A stretch of DNA of 60,917 nt from Pseudomonas helleri. GTDB taxonomy: Bacteria; Pseudomonadota; Gammaproteobacteria; Pseudomonadales; Pseudomonadaceae. A program made the position numbers and the translations under genes. The notes under the pieces are model-generated. The model was given only the letters and a program-made list of their open reading frames with translations, was not told where the DNA came from and did not search any database. The stretch's first letter is position 1, and the number at the start of each line of letters is the position of its first letter. Location of the stretch: NCBI RefSeq assembly GCF_009600315.1, contig NZ_WIWC01000028.1, positions 1 through 60,917 on the forward strand. Direction: 5' to 3'. Shown piece by piece: positions 28,606 to 37,153 of the stretch.

Positions 28606-28650
28606 GCCTATGGGGGTTAAGGCCTTGATGTCGAAGCCGCGAGGAAGTGT

Positions 28651-29757
28651 ATGAAAAGTGTCATCAATGTGATGTGGTCTGGAGGGCCTGCCTACGCGTC
28701 TGTACACAAGGTTCATCTACAGATTCTCGCGCAGGCAACTCCTGGAACACTGATCAAAACCTGGCTGCTGCAGGACAAGGCAACGGCATGCCTGGGAGTG
28801 CTGGGAGAAGTAAAAGCCTGGCATTTGGCGTCTCGATTTTTGAAGGGTCGCGGAGTCTGGATGGTGTCCCGTCCATTACGTAACCGGCTTTTTTACAATG
28901 CTTTACTCAAGCATCAAGCCCGACTGGTCTTGCTGGATGGTCTGGGCGTGGCGCGTGCGCTGCTACCTGCCTTGCGTGATTTGCCTCAGGTGCGTGTCGT
29001 GGTTGTGTTTCATGGATCAACGCGGCTTGACCGTAAGGATGTGAACCTGTTTCGTCAGTTTGCCCCTGAGCAACTGACGTTATGCGCCGTGTCGCAGACA
29101 TTGGCGTCCTCGATTGAAGCGACAATGGGACTGGCGGTTGTGCCTCTGCGCTGCATGCTGGACCCGCAAGCCTTCAAGCAACAACTGTTGTCGCGGGAAC
29201 AGGCGCGCCAAGTGCTGGGGACTGGCGCACGCCATCAGCAGGTGTTCGGCGCAATTGGCCGACTGGTTGAGTCCAAGGGGTTCGATACGTTAATCAAGGC
29301 GTTTGCTCAAAGCTTGCAGACCCGCCCTGATCAGTTGTTGCTGATCATCGGTGAAGGACCTGCCCGCACTGCACTGGAAGCCACGGTTAGCGCTCTGGGC
29401 CTGCAAGACAAGGTGTTGTTGCCGGGACACATGGCGAACGTAGCCAGCTTGTACCGGGCTTTCGATTGGGTCGTGATTCCGTCACAAGCAGAAGGTTTAG
29501 GCTTGGTAGTACAGGAGTCGGTTATCGCGGGAATACCGGTGCTGGCCAGTAATCTGACAGTTTTCCATGAGCAGTTAGGGGACGCGGGTTATTACATACC
29601 CGTTGACGATGTTGCTGCCTGGACCAAAGCCATTGATATGACCGCCTCCCTTGTGACAGAAGAAGTAGCATCAAGCCAGTATGCAGCGCTTGATCCGCAA
29701 AGCGCATGGCAACGTTTTAGGCTGGCATGCGCTGACGAACTATCAGTCGTTCAATAA
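28651..29757 (+). CDS. Family 4 glycosyltransferase of the outer core
   Basis: 368 residues, ATG with GAGGAAG upstream. The donor domain is clear: AIGRLVESKGFDTLIKAF, then IIGEGPARTALE, and the EX7E motif in SQAEGLGLVVQES. It lies just before the O-antigen ligase, the place of the P. aeruginosa wapR/rhamnosyltransferase region, but I cannot assign that name from sequence. Its last 15 bases overlap, tail to tail, the reverse-strand kinase-like gene. Confidence 0.82.
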   Translation: MKSVINVMWSGGPAYASVHKVHLQILAQATPGTLIKTWLLQDKATACLGVLGEVKAWHLASRFLKGRGVWMVSRPLRNRLFYNALLKHQARLVLLDGLGVARALLPALRDLPQVRVVVVFHGSTRLDRKDVNLFRQFAPEQLTLCAVSQTLASSIEATMGLAVVPLRCMLDPQAFKQQLLSREQARQVLGTGARHQQVFGAIGRLVESKGFDTLIKAFAQSLQTRPDQLLLIIGEGPARTALEATVSALGLQDKVLLPGHMANVASLYRAFDWVVIPSQAEGLGLVVQESVIAGIPVLASNLTVFHEQLGDAGYYIPVDDVAAWTKAIDMTASLVTEEVASSQYAALDPQSAWQRFRLACADELSVVQ

Positions 29758-30348
29758 AGCGCTTTCAAGTGCCTGAGCAGGAAATTTGTGGCTCAGGTTT
29801 TCTCTCTGGATGTAGCGCAAGAAGTGTTGCAGGTTGCGCCGGGCTAATTTTTTAGAGAGCGGCCCCTTGAAAAAGCGCATGTCAGCTACGTCAATCAAGC
29901 CCCATTCATGTTGCGGTGTAATCACGATATTGCCCAAGTGTAATGAGCGGAAGTAAACACCGGCGTTGTGCAGCTTGCGTATCAGCTCGATAAGCTTGGG
30001 CAGGTTGTCTTCCCAGTCAAAGCCATTTTTCTCTGCAATTTGACGCAGGGTTTCGCCTGGCAGCGGTTCATACAGAACCGCCGTCTTGCCCGGTTCGTCC
30101 AACTGATAAAAGGCCAGCACGGTGAGCGTTGGAATGCCAAGTTTCTTCAGCTTGGCGGCGTTATCAATAAAGCGTTTCGAATAAGGCCGTAACAAAGCAG
30201 AGGAGAAAAGGCGCTTGCGACGAAACACTTTCACGATATTTCCGTCATTCAGCAGGTAGACTTTCGCGCCGAAGCTGTCGGCCTCAAGAACTTTGGCGCC
30301 CTCAATCATTTGATTCAAGGCGGCTTGTGGAAGCCGTGAGCATTGCAT
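29743..30348 (-). CDS. Small kinase-like protein, WaaP/InaA relative lacking catalytic Asp
   Basis: 201 residues on the opposite strand inside the core block. The order is that of a small sugar or protein kinase: VYLLNDGNIVKVFRRK with the ATP lysine, then LYEPLPGET as the hinge, then FRSLHLGNIV and LIDVADMRF. In the catalytic loop Ser135 replaces the usual Asp, while Asn and the following IDVAD are present. Similar Pseudomonas proteins are often labelled toluene tolerance protein, which says little. It ends 15 bases inside the glycosyltransferase gene and starts 99 bases from waaL, divergent from it. The role in core assembly is inferred. Confidence 0.75.
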   Translation of the reverse strand: MQCSRLPQAALNQMIEGAKVLEADSFGAKVYLLNDGNIVKVFRRKRLFSSALLRPYSKRFIDNAAKLKKLGIPTLTVLAFYQLDEPGKTAVLYEPLPGETLRQIAEKNGFDWEDNLPKLIELIRKLHNAGVYFRSLHLGNIVITPQHEWGLIDVADMRFFKGPLSKKLARRNLQHFLRYIQRENLSHKFPAQALESALLND

Positions 30349-30447
30349 CGTTAAACCCTAGCGAGCAGTCAGACCGGCAATGATGCCGAAAAAAACAGGT
30401 TTTAACCATGCCAGGGTGGCAGGCGATCGATTTTAGGAGCGGTATTT

Positions 30448-31614
30448 ATGTACGAACGTCGCTGGGCGCAATTCCTTATGACCATAGGTCTATTGTGGTT
30501 TATGTTAGCGATTGCATTTGCGCCCACCAATAAGCTGTATCAGCAAGGGTTGGTGGCTTTTCTGTGGTTACCGACGTTGCTTGTAGCGTGGTCGGCGCGT
30601 GCCCGCATCGTCGAGGTCTGGAAAGGCCAGCGGGCTTTATGTTTTGGGCTTTTGGGGTTGGCAGCCTGGGCTGTCATCAGCTTGAGTTGGAGTGGTCAGC
30701 CTTTAAATGAAGCCAAGCCGCTTGCCTATATCGCTGTGTTTGTTCTGTCATTTCCAATTCTGGCCAATGGTCGCCCAGAACGCATTGTGCGTCTGATGCA
30801 GTGGGCTGGCCTTGGGCTCTCCGCCAGTGCATTGATTGCAATCGTTCGTTTTTACTTTATCGATGGAAACGCCTGGGTAGGTCGCCTTGAAGGGCTTGGT
30901 CAGTTGTCTCACCCGATTTTGGGCGCTTACGCGATCGGCATCGTAGGCATTTTGATGCTGCACTGGGTGCCTCAGCAGCGCGCGATGCAGGCCTTGTGGT
31001 TGGTTGCATTGGGCTTTTTGGGACTTTTTGTTGTGCTGACTCAAAGCCGTGGCGCGGCGCTGGCGCTGCTGCTCACGGTGCTTTGCATGCCATTGTGGCG
31101 ACCTGATCGGCGTACTGTGACGATTGCAGTGTTGGCACTGATCGGTGCAATGGCTGTGTTCTGGTATATGCAGGCGCTCGTGCTTGAACGCGGGGCATCT
31201 TACCGCCCGGAAATATTCATGGGCAGCTTGCAGATGATCAAGGAGCACCCCTGGACAGGATTGGGCCTAGGGACTCACTTTACCGTCTCTGCGGTCGGCA
31301 TAACCTTTGATCATTCGCATAATTTATTCACCAGTGTGGCAATTGAGCTGGGGTTGCCGGGGTTGTTTTTCTGGTGCATTGCCTGGTTCTCGGTGTTTTT
31401 CTATGCGTGGCGTGCCCGGGCCACCTTACTGGGTCAAGGCGTTATAGGCGCTTGGGTTTTCTCGATGCTGGCCATGCAGTTTGATGCGGCCAGTTTGATG
31501 GGAACTCCGCGCGCCGAATGGTTCATTACGTGGCTGCCAATAGCCCTTGCGACTCTTTTGTCGGCTAATAAGGCGTGCAGTGGCGCCTGTGATAAAATTT
31601 CGCGTTTTCCTTAA
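30448..31614 (+). CDS. waaL: O-antigen ligase (Wzy/WaaL family membrane protein)
   Basis: 388 residues, about ten membrane segments (for example FMLAIAFAPTNK, LALLLTVLCMPLW). It is placed between the outer-core glycosyltransferases and msbA, as in pseudomonads. The periplasmic loop with H in FDHSHNLFTS near residue 290 is the expected catalytic region of WaaL/Wzy. ATG with TAGGAGC upstream. It joins O-antigen from undecaprenyl diphosphate to the lipid A core on the periplasmic face. It is followed 16 bases later by msbA. Confidence 0.9.
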   Translation: MYERRWAQFLMTIGLLWFMLAIAFAPTNKLYQQGLVAFLWLPTLLVAWSARARIVEVWKGQRALCFGLLGLAAWAVISLSWSGQPLNEAKPLAYIAVFVLSFPILANGRPERIVRLMQWAGLGLSASALIAIVRFYFIDGNAWVGRLEGLGQLSHPILGAYAIGIVGILMLHWVPQQRAMQALWLVALGFLGLFVVLTQSRGAALALLLTVLCMPLWRPDRRTVTIAVLALIGAMAVFWYMQALVLERGASYRPEIFMGSLQMIKEHPWTGLGLGTHFTVSAVGITFDHSHNLFTSVAIELGLPGLFFWCIAWFSVFFYAWRARATLLGQGVIGAWVFSMLAMQFDAASLMGTPRAEWFITWLPIALATLLSANKACSGACDKISRFP

Positions 31615-31630
31615 TTCAGTGAGCTCCACG

Positions 31631-33436
31631 ATGAGTGATGTACCAGCGGAACAGAGTTCAAGTCTGAAAATTTATTTTCGGCTCTTGGGCTATGTCAAAC
31701 CCTACATCGGCCTATTCCTGCTGAGTATTGTCGGGTTTCTGATTTTCGCTTCGACACAGCCAATGCTTGGCTACATCCTCAAGTATTTCGTCGATGGCCT
31801 GTCCAATCCCGATGCAGTGCTGTTCCCGTCTATCCCCTATTTGCGGGATCTGCGACTGTTGCAGGCCGTGCCGATATTGATCGTCCTGATTGCCGCATGG
31901 CAAGGTTTTGGATCGTTTCTGGGTAACTACTTTCTGGCCAAGGTGTCGTTGGGGTTGGTGCATGATCTGCGGGTTCAGTTGTTCAATAACCTGCTGACAT
32001 TGCCCAACCGCTATTTCGACAAGCACAACTCAGGTCATCTGATTTCGCGAATCACCTTCAACGTCACCATGGTGACCGGTGCTGCTACCGATGCCATCAA
32101 AGTGGTTATCCGGGAAGGCATGACCGTTATCTTCCTGTTTGCTTCGTTGCTGTGGATGAACTGGCGGTTGACGCTGGTGATGATCGCCATCTTGCCGCTG
32201 ATCGCAGTCATGGTGAGCACGGCCAGCAAGAAATTTCGCAAGCAGAGCAAGAAAATTCAGGTAGCAATGGGCGATGTGACCCACGTGGCCTCTGAGACCA
32301 TTCAGGGCTATCGCGTCGTTCGCAGCTTTGGTGGCGAGACTTACGAAGAAAAGCGCTTCCTTCAGGCCAGCCTCAGCAACACTGAAAAGCAACTGCGCAT
32401 GACACGTACCGGGGCGATATACACCCCGATGCTGCAATTGGTGATTTACATCGCCATGGGCATCCTGATGTTTCTGGTGCTGTACCTGCGCGGTGATGCT
32501 TCGGCCGGCGACATGATTGCCTACATCACCTTGGCCGGTTTGTTGCCCAAACCGATTCGCCAGTTGTCGGAAGTCAGTTCGACCATCCAGAAAGGGGTAG
32601 CGGGCGCAGAAAGTATCTTCGAGCAGTTGGACGAAGAGCCTGAAGTCGATACCGGCACCATTGTGCGTGACCATGTCACGGGTCGCCTGGATGTGCGTAA
32701 TCTGAACTTCACCTACCCGGACACCGAACGCCAGGTTCTCAAGGATGTAACCTTCTCGGTTGAACCAGGGCAAATGGTGGCGCTGGTGGGTCGCTCCGGC
32801 AGTGGTAAGTCGACACTGGCCAACCTGATCCCGCGCTTCTATCACCACACTTCAGGTGAAATCCTGCTCGACGGCGTGGAGATCGAAGACTATCGCTTGC
32901 TTAACCTGCGTCGCCATATTGCGCAGGTAACCCAGAACGTGACCCTTTTCAGCGACACTGTGGCCAATAACATTGCTTATGGCGACTTGGCGGGAGCGCC
33001 GCGTGAAGCGATTGAAAAAGCTGCGCGTGATGCCTACGCGATGGACTTTATCGAGCAACTGCCGCAAGGGCTGGATACCCCTGTGGGTGAGAACGGCGTG
33101 CTGCTGTCCGGTGGTCAGCGCCAGCGTTTGGCCATTGCGCGAGCCTTGCTTAAAAATGCACCGTTGCTGATTCTCGACGAAGCCACCTCGGCCCTCGATA
33201 CCGAATCCGAGCGTCATATTCAGGCGGCCCTCGACCATGTCATGAAAGGTCGAACGACGTTGGTGATTGCTCACCGCCTGACGACCATCGAAAAAGCCGA
33301 TCTGATTCTGGTCATGGATCAGGGTCAGATTGTCGAACGCGGCACTCATGTCGAGTTGATGGCGCTGAGCGGATATTACGCACGTTTGCACTCTATGGGC
33401 CTGGATACCCCGCAAGCCGCGGGTGATATGACCTAG
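31631..33436 (+). CDS. msbA: Lipid A core flippase, ABC transporter
   Basis: 601 residues: an N-terminal six-helix membrane domain and a C-terminal ATPase. Walker A GRSGSGKST near 387, signature LSGGQRQR near 493 and Walker B ILDEATSALD near 514 are all intact. The frame is open 84 bases further upstream, but ATG 31631 (MSDVPAEQSSSLK) is the right start. It moves lipid A core from the cytoplasmic to the periplasmic face. Its stop codon lies at the left edge of a 150-bp near-palindrome (33432-33581). Confidence 0.97.
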   Translation: MSDVPAEQSSSLKIYFRLLGYVKPYIGLFLLSIVGFLIFASTQPMLGYILKYFVDGLSNPDAVLFPSIPYLRDLRLLQAVPILIVLIAAWQGFGSFLGNYFLAKVSLGLVHDLRVQLFNNLLTLPNRYFDKHNSGHLISRITFNVTMVTGAATDAIKVVIREGMTVIFLFASLLWMNWRLTLVMIAILPLIAVMVSTASKKFRKQSKKIQVAMGDVTHVASETIQGYRVVRSFGGETYEEKRFLQASLSNTEKQLRMTRTGAIYTPMLQLVIYIAMGILMFLVLYLRGDASAGDMIAYITLAGLLPKPIRQLSEVSSTIQKGVAGAESIFEQLDEEPEVDTGTIVRDHVTGRLDVRNLNFTYPDTERQVLKDVTFSVEPGQMVALVGRSGSGKSTLANLIPRFYHHTSGEILLDGVEIEDYRLLNLRRHIAQVTQNVTLFSDTVANNIAYGDLAGAPREAIEKAARDAYAMDFIEQLPQGLDTPVGENGVLLSGGQRQRLAIARALLKNAPLLILDEATSALDTESERHIQAALDHVMKGRTTLVIAHRLTTIEKADLILVMDQGQIVERGTHVELMALSGYYARLHSMGLDTPQAAGDMT

Positions 33437-33581
33437 GCTCTGTACGCAATGTATCTGCGCTCGGTTATGCGGCGTTGAAAACAGGCTCGGAATGCTCATT
33501 TACAACCTGTAAACTCCGCTTCCTCGCCTGTTTTCGCCTTGCCTAACCTTCGCTCGAAAACATTTCGTACAGACCCCTAGG
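33432..33581. repeat. 150-bp imperfect long palindrome after msbA
   Basis: The stretch reads almost the same on both strands. The ends are CCTAGG (33432-33437) and CCTAGG (33576-33581); next come CTGTACG/CGTACAG, then GAAAACAGGC/GCCTGTTTTC, and at the centre TTTACA-ACC-TGTAAA (33499-33513). Several mismatches and one small indel lie between the arms. It could form a long hairpin in RNA or a cruciform in DNA. It looks like a dispersed non-autonomous repeat, not a gene. It takes up most of the 309-base gap before hldE. Confidence 0.8.
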
Positions 33582-33593
33582 ATGTAAACCAGG

Positions 33594-33624
33594 CCTGTGG
33601 GGGCTGACTCCCGCAGGTTTGTTT
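33594..33624 (+). terminator. Probable terminator between msbA and hldE
   Basis: CCTGTGGG (33594-33601) and CCCGCAGG (33610-33617) pair over 8 bp with one G-U, followed by TTTGTTT. It lies just after the long palindrome and is the likely end of the second core transcript. Confidence 0.65.
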
Positions 33625-33678
33625 AAGCTTGGCCGGGCTTTTTAGCCCACCTCTGATTCTCATTCGTTGCGATTAACA

Positions 33679-33712
33679 GGTGAACTGACCAGCGTTCACC
33701 CTGTGTTAATAT
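33679..33712 (+). promoter_or_regulatory. Inverted repeat and -10-like box upstream of hldE
   Basis: GGTGAAC (33679-33685) and GTTCACC (33694-33700) are inverted copies 8 bases apart. TAATAT (33707-33712) follows directly and is a good -10 box, 34 bases before the hldE ATG. The repeat sits where a -35 and operator would be, so it may be a regulator site. No known box is recognised. Confidence 0.45.
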
Positions 33713-33745
33713 CGCGCCCCTGTTCATTTTGTATGTGGGTTCTCC

Positions 33746-35167
33746 ATGAAGTTGTCCATGCCGCGATTCGATCAAGCCCCTGTCTTGGTGGTAGGCGATG
33801 TCATGCTCGACCGTTATTGGCATGGCGGGACCTCACGGATTTCCCCTGAGGCGCCGGTGCCGGTGGTCAAGGTCGAGCAAATCGAAGACCGCCCGGGCGG
33901 TGCTGCCAACGTGGCTCTGAACATCGCTGCTCTGGGCGCACCGGCCTCTCTGGTGGGTGTGACCGGCGACGATGAAGCCGCCAACAGTCTGGCCAACAGC
34001 CTTGAAGGTGCCGGTGTTCGTGCACTGTTCCAGCGCATTGCCCATCAGCCAACCATCGTTAAGCTGCGGGTGATGAGCCGTCACCAGCAACTGCTGCGTA
34101 TCGACTTTGAAGAACCCTTTGCCACCGATGCACTGGCGTTGGGTGCCGAAGTAGAAAACCTGCTGGAAGGCATCAAGGTGCTGGTGCTTTCCGACTACGG
34201 CAAAGGTGCACTGAAAAACCATCAGGTTCTGATTCAAGCTGCACGTGCCCGAGGCATCCCCGTGCTCGCAGATCCCAAAGGCAAAGATTTCTCGATCTAT
34301 CGCGGTGCGAGTCTGATTACACCTAACCTCAGCGAGTTTGAAGCCATAGTCGGTGGTTGTGCCGATGAAGGCGACCTGGTCGCGAAGGGTGCCAAGCTGA
34401 TGGCAGACCTGGATCTGGGTGCTTTGCTGGTGACTCGCGGCGAATCGGGCATGACCTTGTTGCGCCCAGGCTTTCCTGCCATGCACTTGCCTGCTCGTGC
34501 CCGGGAAGTGTTTGACGTGACGGGTGCCGGTGACACGGTGATCTCAACCTTGGCAGCGGCTATTGCTGCCGGAGAAGAGTTGCCTCACGCGGTGGCGTTG
34601 GCCAATCTGGCGGCCGGCATTGTGGTGGGCAAGCTGGGTACGGCGGCCATCAGTGCTCCTGAGCTGCGCCGTGCGATTCAGCGTTCAGAAGGTTCGGAGC
34701 GCGGCGTAGTCACCCTCGATCAGTTGCTGTTGGCGATTGATGATGCGCGCGCCCACAACGAAAAGATCGTCTTTACCAACGGTTGCTTCGACATTTTGCA
34801 CGCCGGGCATGTGACGTATCTGGAACAGGCGCGGGCCCAAGGCGATCGCCTGATCGTTGCGGTTAACGACGATGCGTCGGTAAGCCGTCTGAAAGGGCCG
34901 GGGCGTCCGATCAACAGTGTTGATCGTCGCATGGCGGTGTTGGCCGGTTTGGGTGCGGTGGATTGGGTGATCAGCTTTCCTGAAGGCACCCCGGAAAACT
35001 TGCTGACTCAGGTCAAGCCTGATGTTTTGGTCAAGGGCGGCGATTACGGTATTGACCAGGTGGTCGGTGCGGACATCGTGACGGCTTATGGCGGCATCGT
35101 GAAAGTGTTGGGATTGGTTGAAAACAGCTCGACCACGGCTATTGTCGAGAAAATACGCGGTCAGTAA
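33746..35167 (+). CDS. hldE: Bifunctional heptose 7-phosphate kinase / heptose 1-phosphate adenylyltransferase
   Basis: Makes ADP-heptose for the LPS inner core. It has 473 residues, the standard fused form. The ribokinase-fold N-terminal part has PGGAANVALNIAALG and GAGDTVIS near 260. The C-terminal nucleotidyltransferase has FTNGCFDILHAGH near 343 (HxGH motif). It provides the donor used by waaC and waaF at the other end of the window. Downstream is a compound REP element. Confidence 0.97.
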   Translation: MKLSMPRFDQAPVLVVGDVMLDRYWHGGTSRISPEAPVPVVKVEQIEDRPGGAANVALNIAALGAPASLVGVTGDDEAANSLANSLEGAGVRALFQRIAHQPTIVKLRVMSRHQQLLRIDFEEPFATDALALGAEVENLLEGIKVLVLSDYGKGALKNHQVLIQAARARGIPVLADPKGKDFSIYRGASLITPNLSEFEAIVGGCADEGDLVAKGAKLMADLDLGALLVTRGESGMTLLRPGFPAMHLPARAREVFDVTGAGDTVISTLAAAIAAGEELPHAVALANLAAGIVVGKLGTAAISAPELRRAIQRSEGSERGVVTLDQLLLAIDDARAHNEKIVFTNGCFDILHAGHVTYLEQARAQGDRLIVAVNDDASVSRLKGPGRPINSVDRRMAVLAGLGAVDWVISFPEGTPENLLTQVKPDVLVKGGDYGIDQVVGADIVTAYGGIVKVLGLVENSSTTAIVEKIRGQ

Positions 35168-35174
35168 GAGAAAA

Positions 35175-35345
35175 GCCCCCTCACCCCAACCCTCTCCCGG
35201 AGGGAGAGGGGGCTGATTAGTGTTGACCTTGAATCTGCGTGCGGTCAGTCCTACTCCTTGGGTGAGGGGGAGCTGATTAGTGTTGATCTTGAATCTGCGT
35301 GCGGTCAGTCCCCTCTCCCTCGGGGAGAGGGTTAGGGTGAGGGGC
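35175..35345. repeat. Compound REP element (three REP units) after hldE
   Basis: Pseudomonas-type REP units CCCTCACCC(T/C)AACCCTCTCCC occur at 35178-35198 (plus) and, inverted, at about 35310-35345. Between them lie two near-identical direct repeats of about 45 bases starting GGGGGCTGATTAGTG and ending GCGGTCAGTCC, around a degenerate central REP (35243-35278). The right unit lies inside the following minus-strand gene and encodes its C-terminus. The element is not a CRISPR: unit spacing and sequences do not fit. Confidence 0.85.
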
Positions 35346-36299
35346 TTTGGGTCTCAGTACTTTCTTGAATATCTGCCGAGCCTTGCCCGTCAGGCGCCTG
35401 AGGCCTGATTCTTTCTCCGGCGCACTCAACCCCTGCTGCTTGAGCCAGTCTTTCCAGCGAATGCGTTCATCGCTGACCACCCAGCCCTCCTGCGGCGCAA
35501 AACTTTCAGCCAAATGTATACCGCGTGTATTGACCGGGTGCAGCCTGTCCTTGTGCAAGGTGTAAAGCTCGGCGCTGGGTAATCCGTCAATCAGCGGCAT
35601 CAAGTAAAGGTCTGGACGCTTGCGATCGAGCCTCGCCACCAGTTGATCACCCTCCAGACGCTCATCGACGTGCAGCAAGCTCAGCGATTTGGCCTCTTTG
35701 GGAACCTCCAGCCGCAAGTCGTAAATCAGTTGCAGCGAAGCCGTCGGCAGATGCACATAGGCCCGCGGGCGCTCCAGCAACGTCTGGCTGCCACAACGGA
35801 CTGCAAGCGCCGCGCCCGACAAGGGTGTCAGTAAAAAGGGCAGGGCCTCGCGATAATGGAGCGCGCTGGCATAAGGTGCAGGCAGCCAGGTTTCCTTGAA
35901 ACGCCCGCTGAGCCACCCCTCAGGGGTTTCGAGCAAGCACTCTTCAGCGACTTCCTGGATGGCGGTATGCAACGGTAAGTTGATCTCGTGGGCCGGAACA
36001 TAACCAGAGATCAACTTAAGTACCACGTCGCCCCGGTCCTGACGGCGTTGGCGAACCAGCACCCAATAGTCACGCCCCTGCCAGTTCAACGTCAGGCGGA
36101 TCGATACCCCGAGATTGGCCAGCTCTACACCAAAGCGCGTGTTGTCTGCCACGTTGACTTGACGGCGTTTGTGCAACGTTTGTGCAAAGTTGAGTGGCAT
36201 GCCAATGCTTTGATAGCTCAAGCCTTCCGGCGTGGCCTCGACAAACAAAGACAGGGTTTTAAAGTCGTTGGGGTTCTTGCGGATGAGCGAACGCGGCAT
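35277..36299 (-). CDS. Conserved Pseudomonas protein with Nudix-like signature; C-terminus encoded by a REP
   Basis: 340 residues from ATG 36299 (MPRSLIRKNPND), which has AAGGAG upstream; the frame extends 42 bases further. Homologues are often labelled metal ABC transporter ATPase, but I see no Walker motifs. Residues 99-122 read G-X5-E-X9-QEVAEEC, close to the Nudix box (G-X5-E-X7-REUXEEXGU) with two extra residues and Arg and Gly lost, so a diverged Nudix fold is possible. The last ~23 residues (HPNPLPEGEG and on) are translated REP sequence. It is the third gene of a minus-strand group, 41 bases after the aldo/keto reductase. Confidence 0.75.
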   Translation of the reverse strand: MPRSLIRKNPNDFKTLSLFVEATPEGLSYQSIGMPLNFAQTLHKRRQVNVADNTRFGVELANLGVSIRLTLNWQGRDYWVLVRQRRQDRGDVVLKLISGYVPAHEINLPLHTAIQEVAEECLLETPEGWLSGRFKETWLPAPYASALHYREALPFLLTPLSGAALAVRCGSQTLLERPRAYVHLPTASLQLIYDLRLEVPKEAKSLSLLHVDERLEGDQLVARLDRKRPDLYLMPLIDGLPSAELYTLHKDRLHPVNTRGIHLAESFAPQEGWVVSDERIRWKDWLKQQGLSAPEKESGLRRLTGKARQIFKKVLRPKAPHPNPLPEGEGTDRTQIQDQH

Positions 36300-36340
36300 G
36301 TCGGCTCCTTCTTGCGTCGGGGTCGGCCGCGTCGGCGGCA

Positions 36341-37153
36341 TTAGGTTTGGCGCAGAACCTGCGCAACGATCGCCACGTTATGGGCCAGGTGCAACGGGTT
36401 AATGGTGCCGACAATAGCACTGGCAACACCCTGATGGCCAAATACCAGTTCAAAGCTGGCTCTCACCGGATCAACACCGGGGCTCAGGCAGACATGCCCG
36501 CTGGCCAGCGCTTTTTTGACCAGAATCGCTTTGCCATGGGCAGCGGCATAATCAATCACCGGCTTCTCGGCTTGCTCATTCAGGTTGTACGTGACCATGG
36601 CACAGTCACCTGTTTCAAGCGCTTTGAGTCCACCTTCAACAGTTTTCCCCGAGAGGCCGAACCCGCGAATTTTGCCTTCGCGTTTAAGGGCCGCGAGGGT
36701 TTCATACACTTCGTGATGCTCAAGAATAGCCAAGTCGTTGCCGTCCGAATGCACCAGTACCAGATCAATGAAGTCTGTTTCGAGACGTTTCAAACTCCGT
36801 TCAACCGATAATCGGGTATGGGCTGCGCTGAAGTCATGACTGGACTCGCCGTGGGTAAATTCTTCGCCCACTTTACTGATAATGACCCAGTCCTTGCGCT
36901 GGCCGCGTAACAGAGGGCCAAGGCGCTCTTCACTGCGACCATACGCGGGGGCAGTGTCGATCAGGTTAATGCCCAGATCGCGACTGAGCTTGAGCAGCAC
37001 GCGGGCGTCGTCGTCGTCCGGGATCTGAAAACCGCTGGGGTATTTCACGCCCTGATCGCGACCCAGTTTGACAGTGCCCAGCCCAAGCGGCGACACCATA
37101 AGACCGGTGCTGCCCAGTGGACGATGTAAATCGTGCAGCGTTGGCTGACTCAT
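36341..37153 (-). CDS. Aldo/keto reductase
   Basis: NADPH-dependent (beta/alpha)8-barrel oxidoreductase, 270 residues. The start is ATG 37153, in a 4-base overlap with the stop of the oxidoreductase gene; the frame is open 249 bases further upstream but that part lies inside the neighbour. The catalytic tetrad is visible: D and Y in DTAPAYG, K in IISKVGEE, H in LVHSDG. Substrate unknown. It forms an apparent three-gene operon with the FAD oxidoreductase and the Nudix-like gene. Confidence 0.9.
   Translation of the reverse strand: MSQPTLHDLHRPLGSTGLMVSPLGLGTVKLGRDQGVKYPSGFQIPDDDDARVLLKLSRDLGINLIDTAPAYGRSEERLGPLLRGQRKDWVIISKVGEEFTHGESSHDFSAAHTRLSVERSLKRLETDFIDLVLVHSDGNDLAILEHHEVYETLAALKREGKIRGFGLSGKTVEGGLKALETGDCAMVTYNLNEQAEKPVIDYAAAHGKAILVKKALASGHVCLSPGVDPVRASFELVFGHQGVASAIVGTINPLHLAHNVAIVAQVLRQT

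Noticed and set aside
35168..35345. CRISPR-like array after hldE
   Set aside because: Only two or three units, palindromic REP sequence and repeated spacers; no cas genes.
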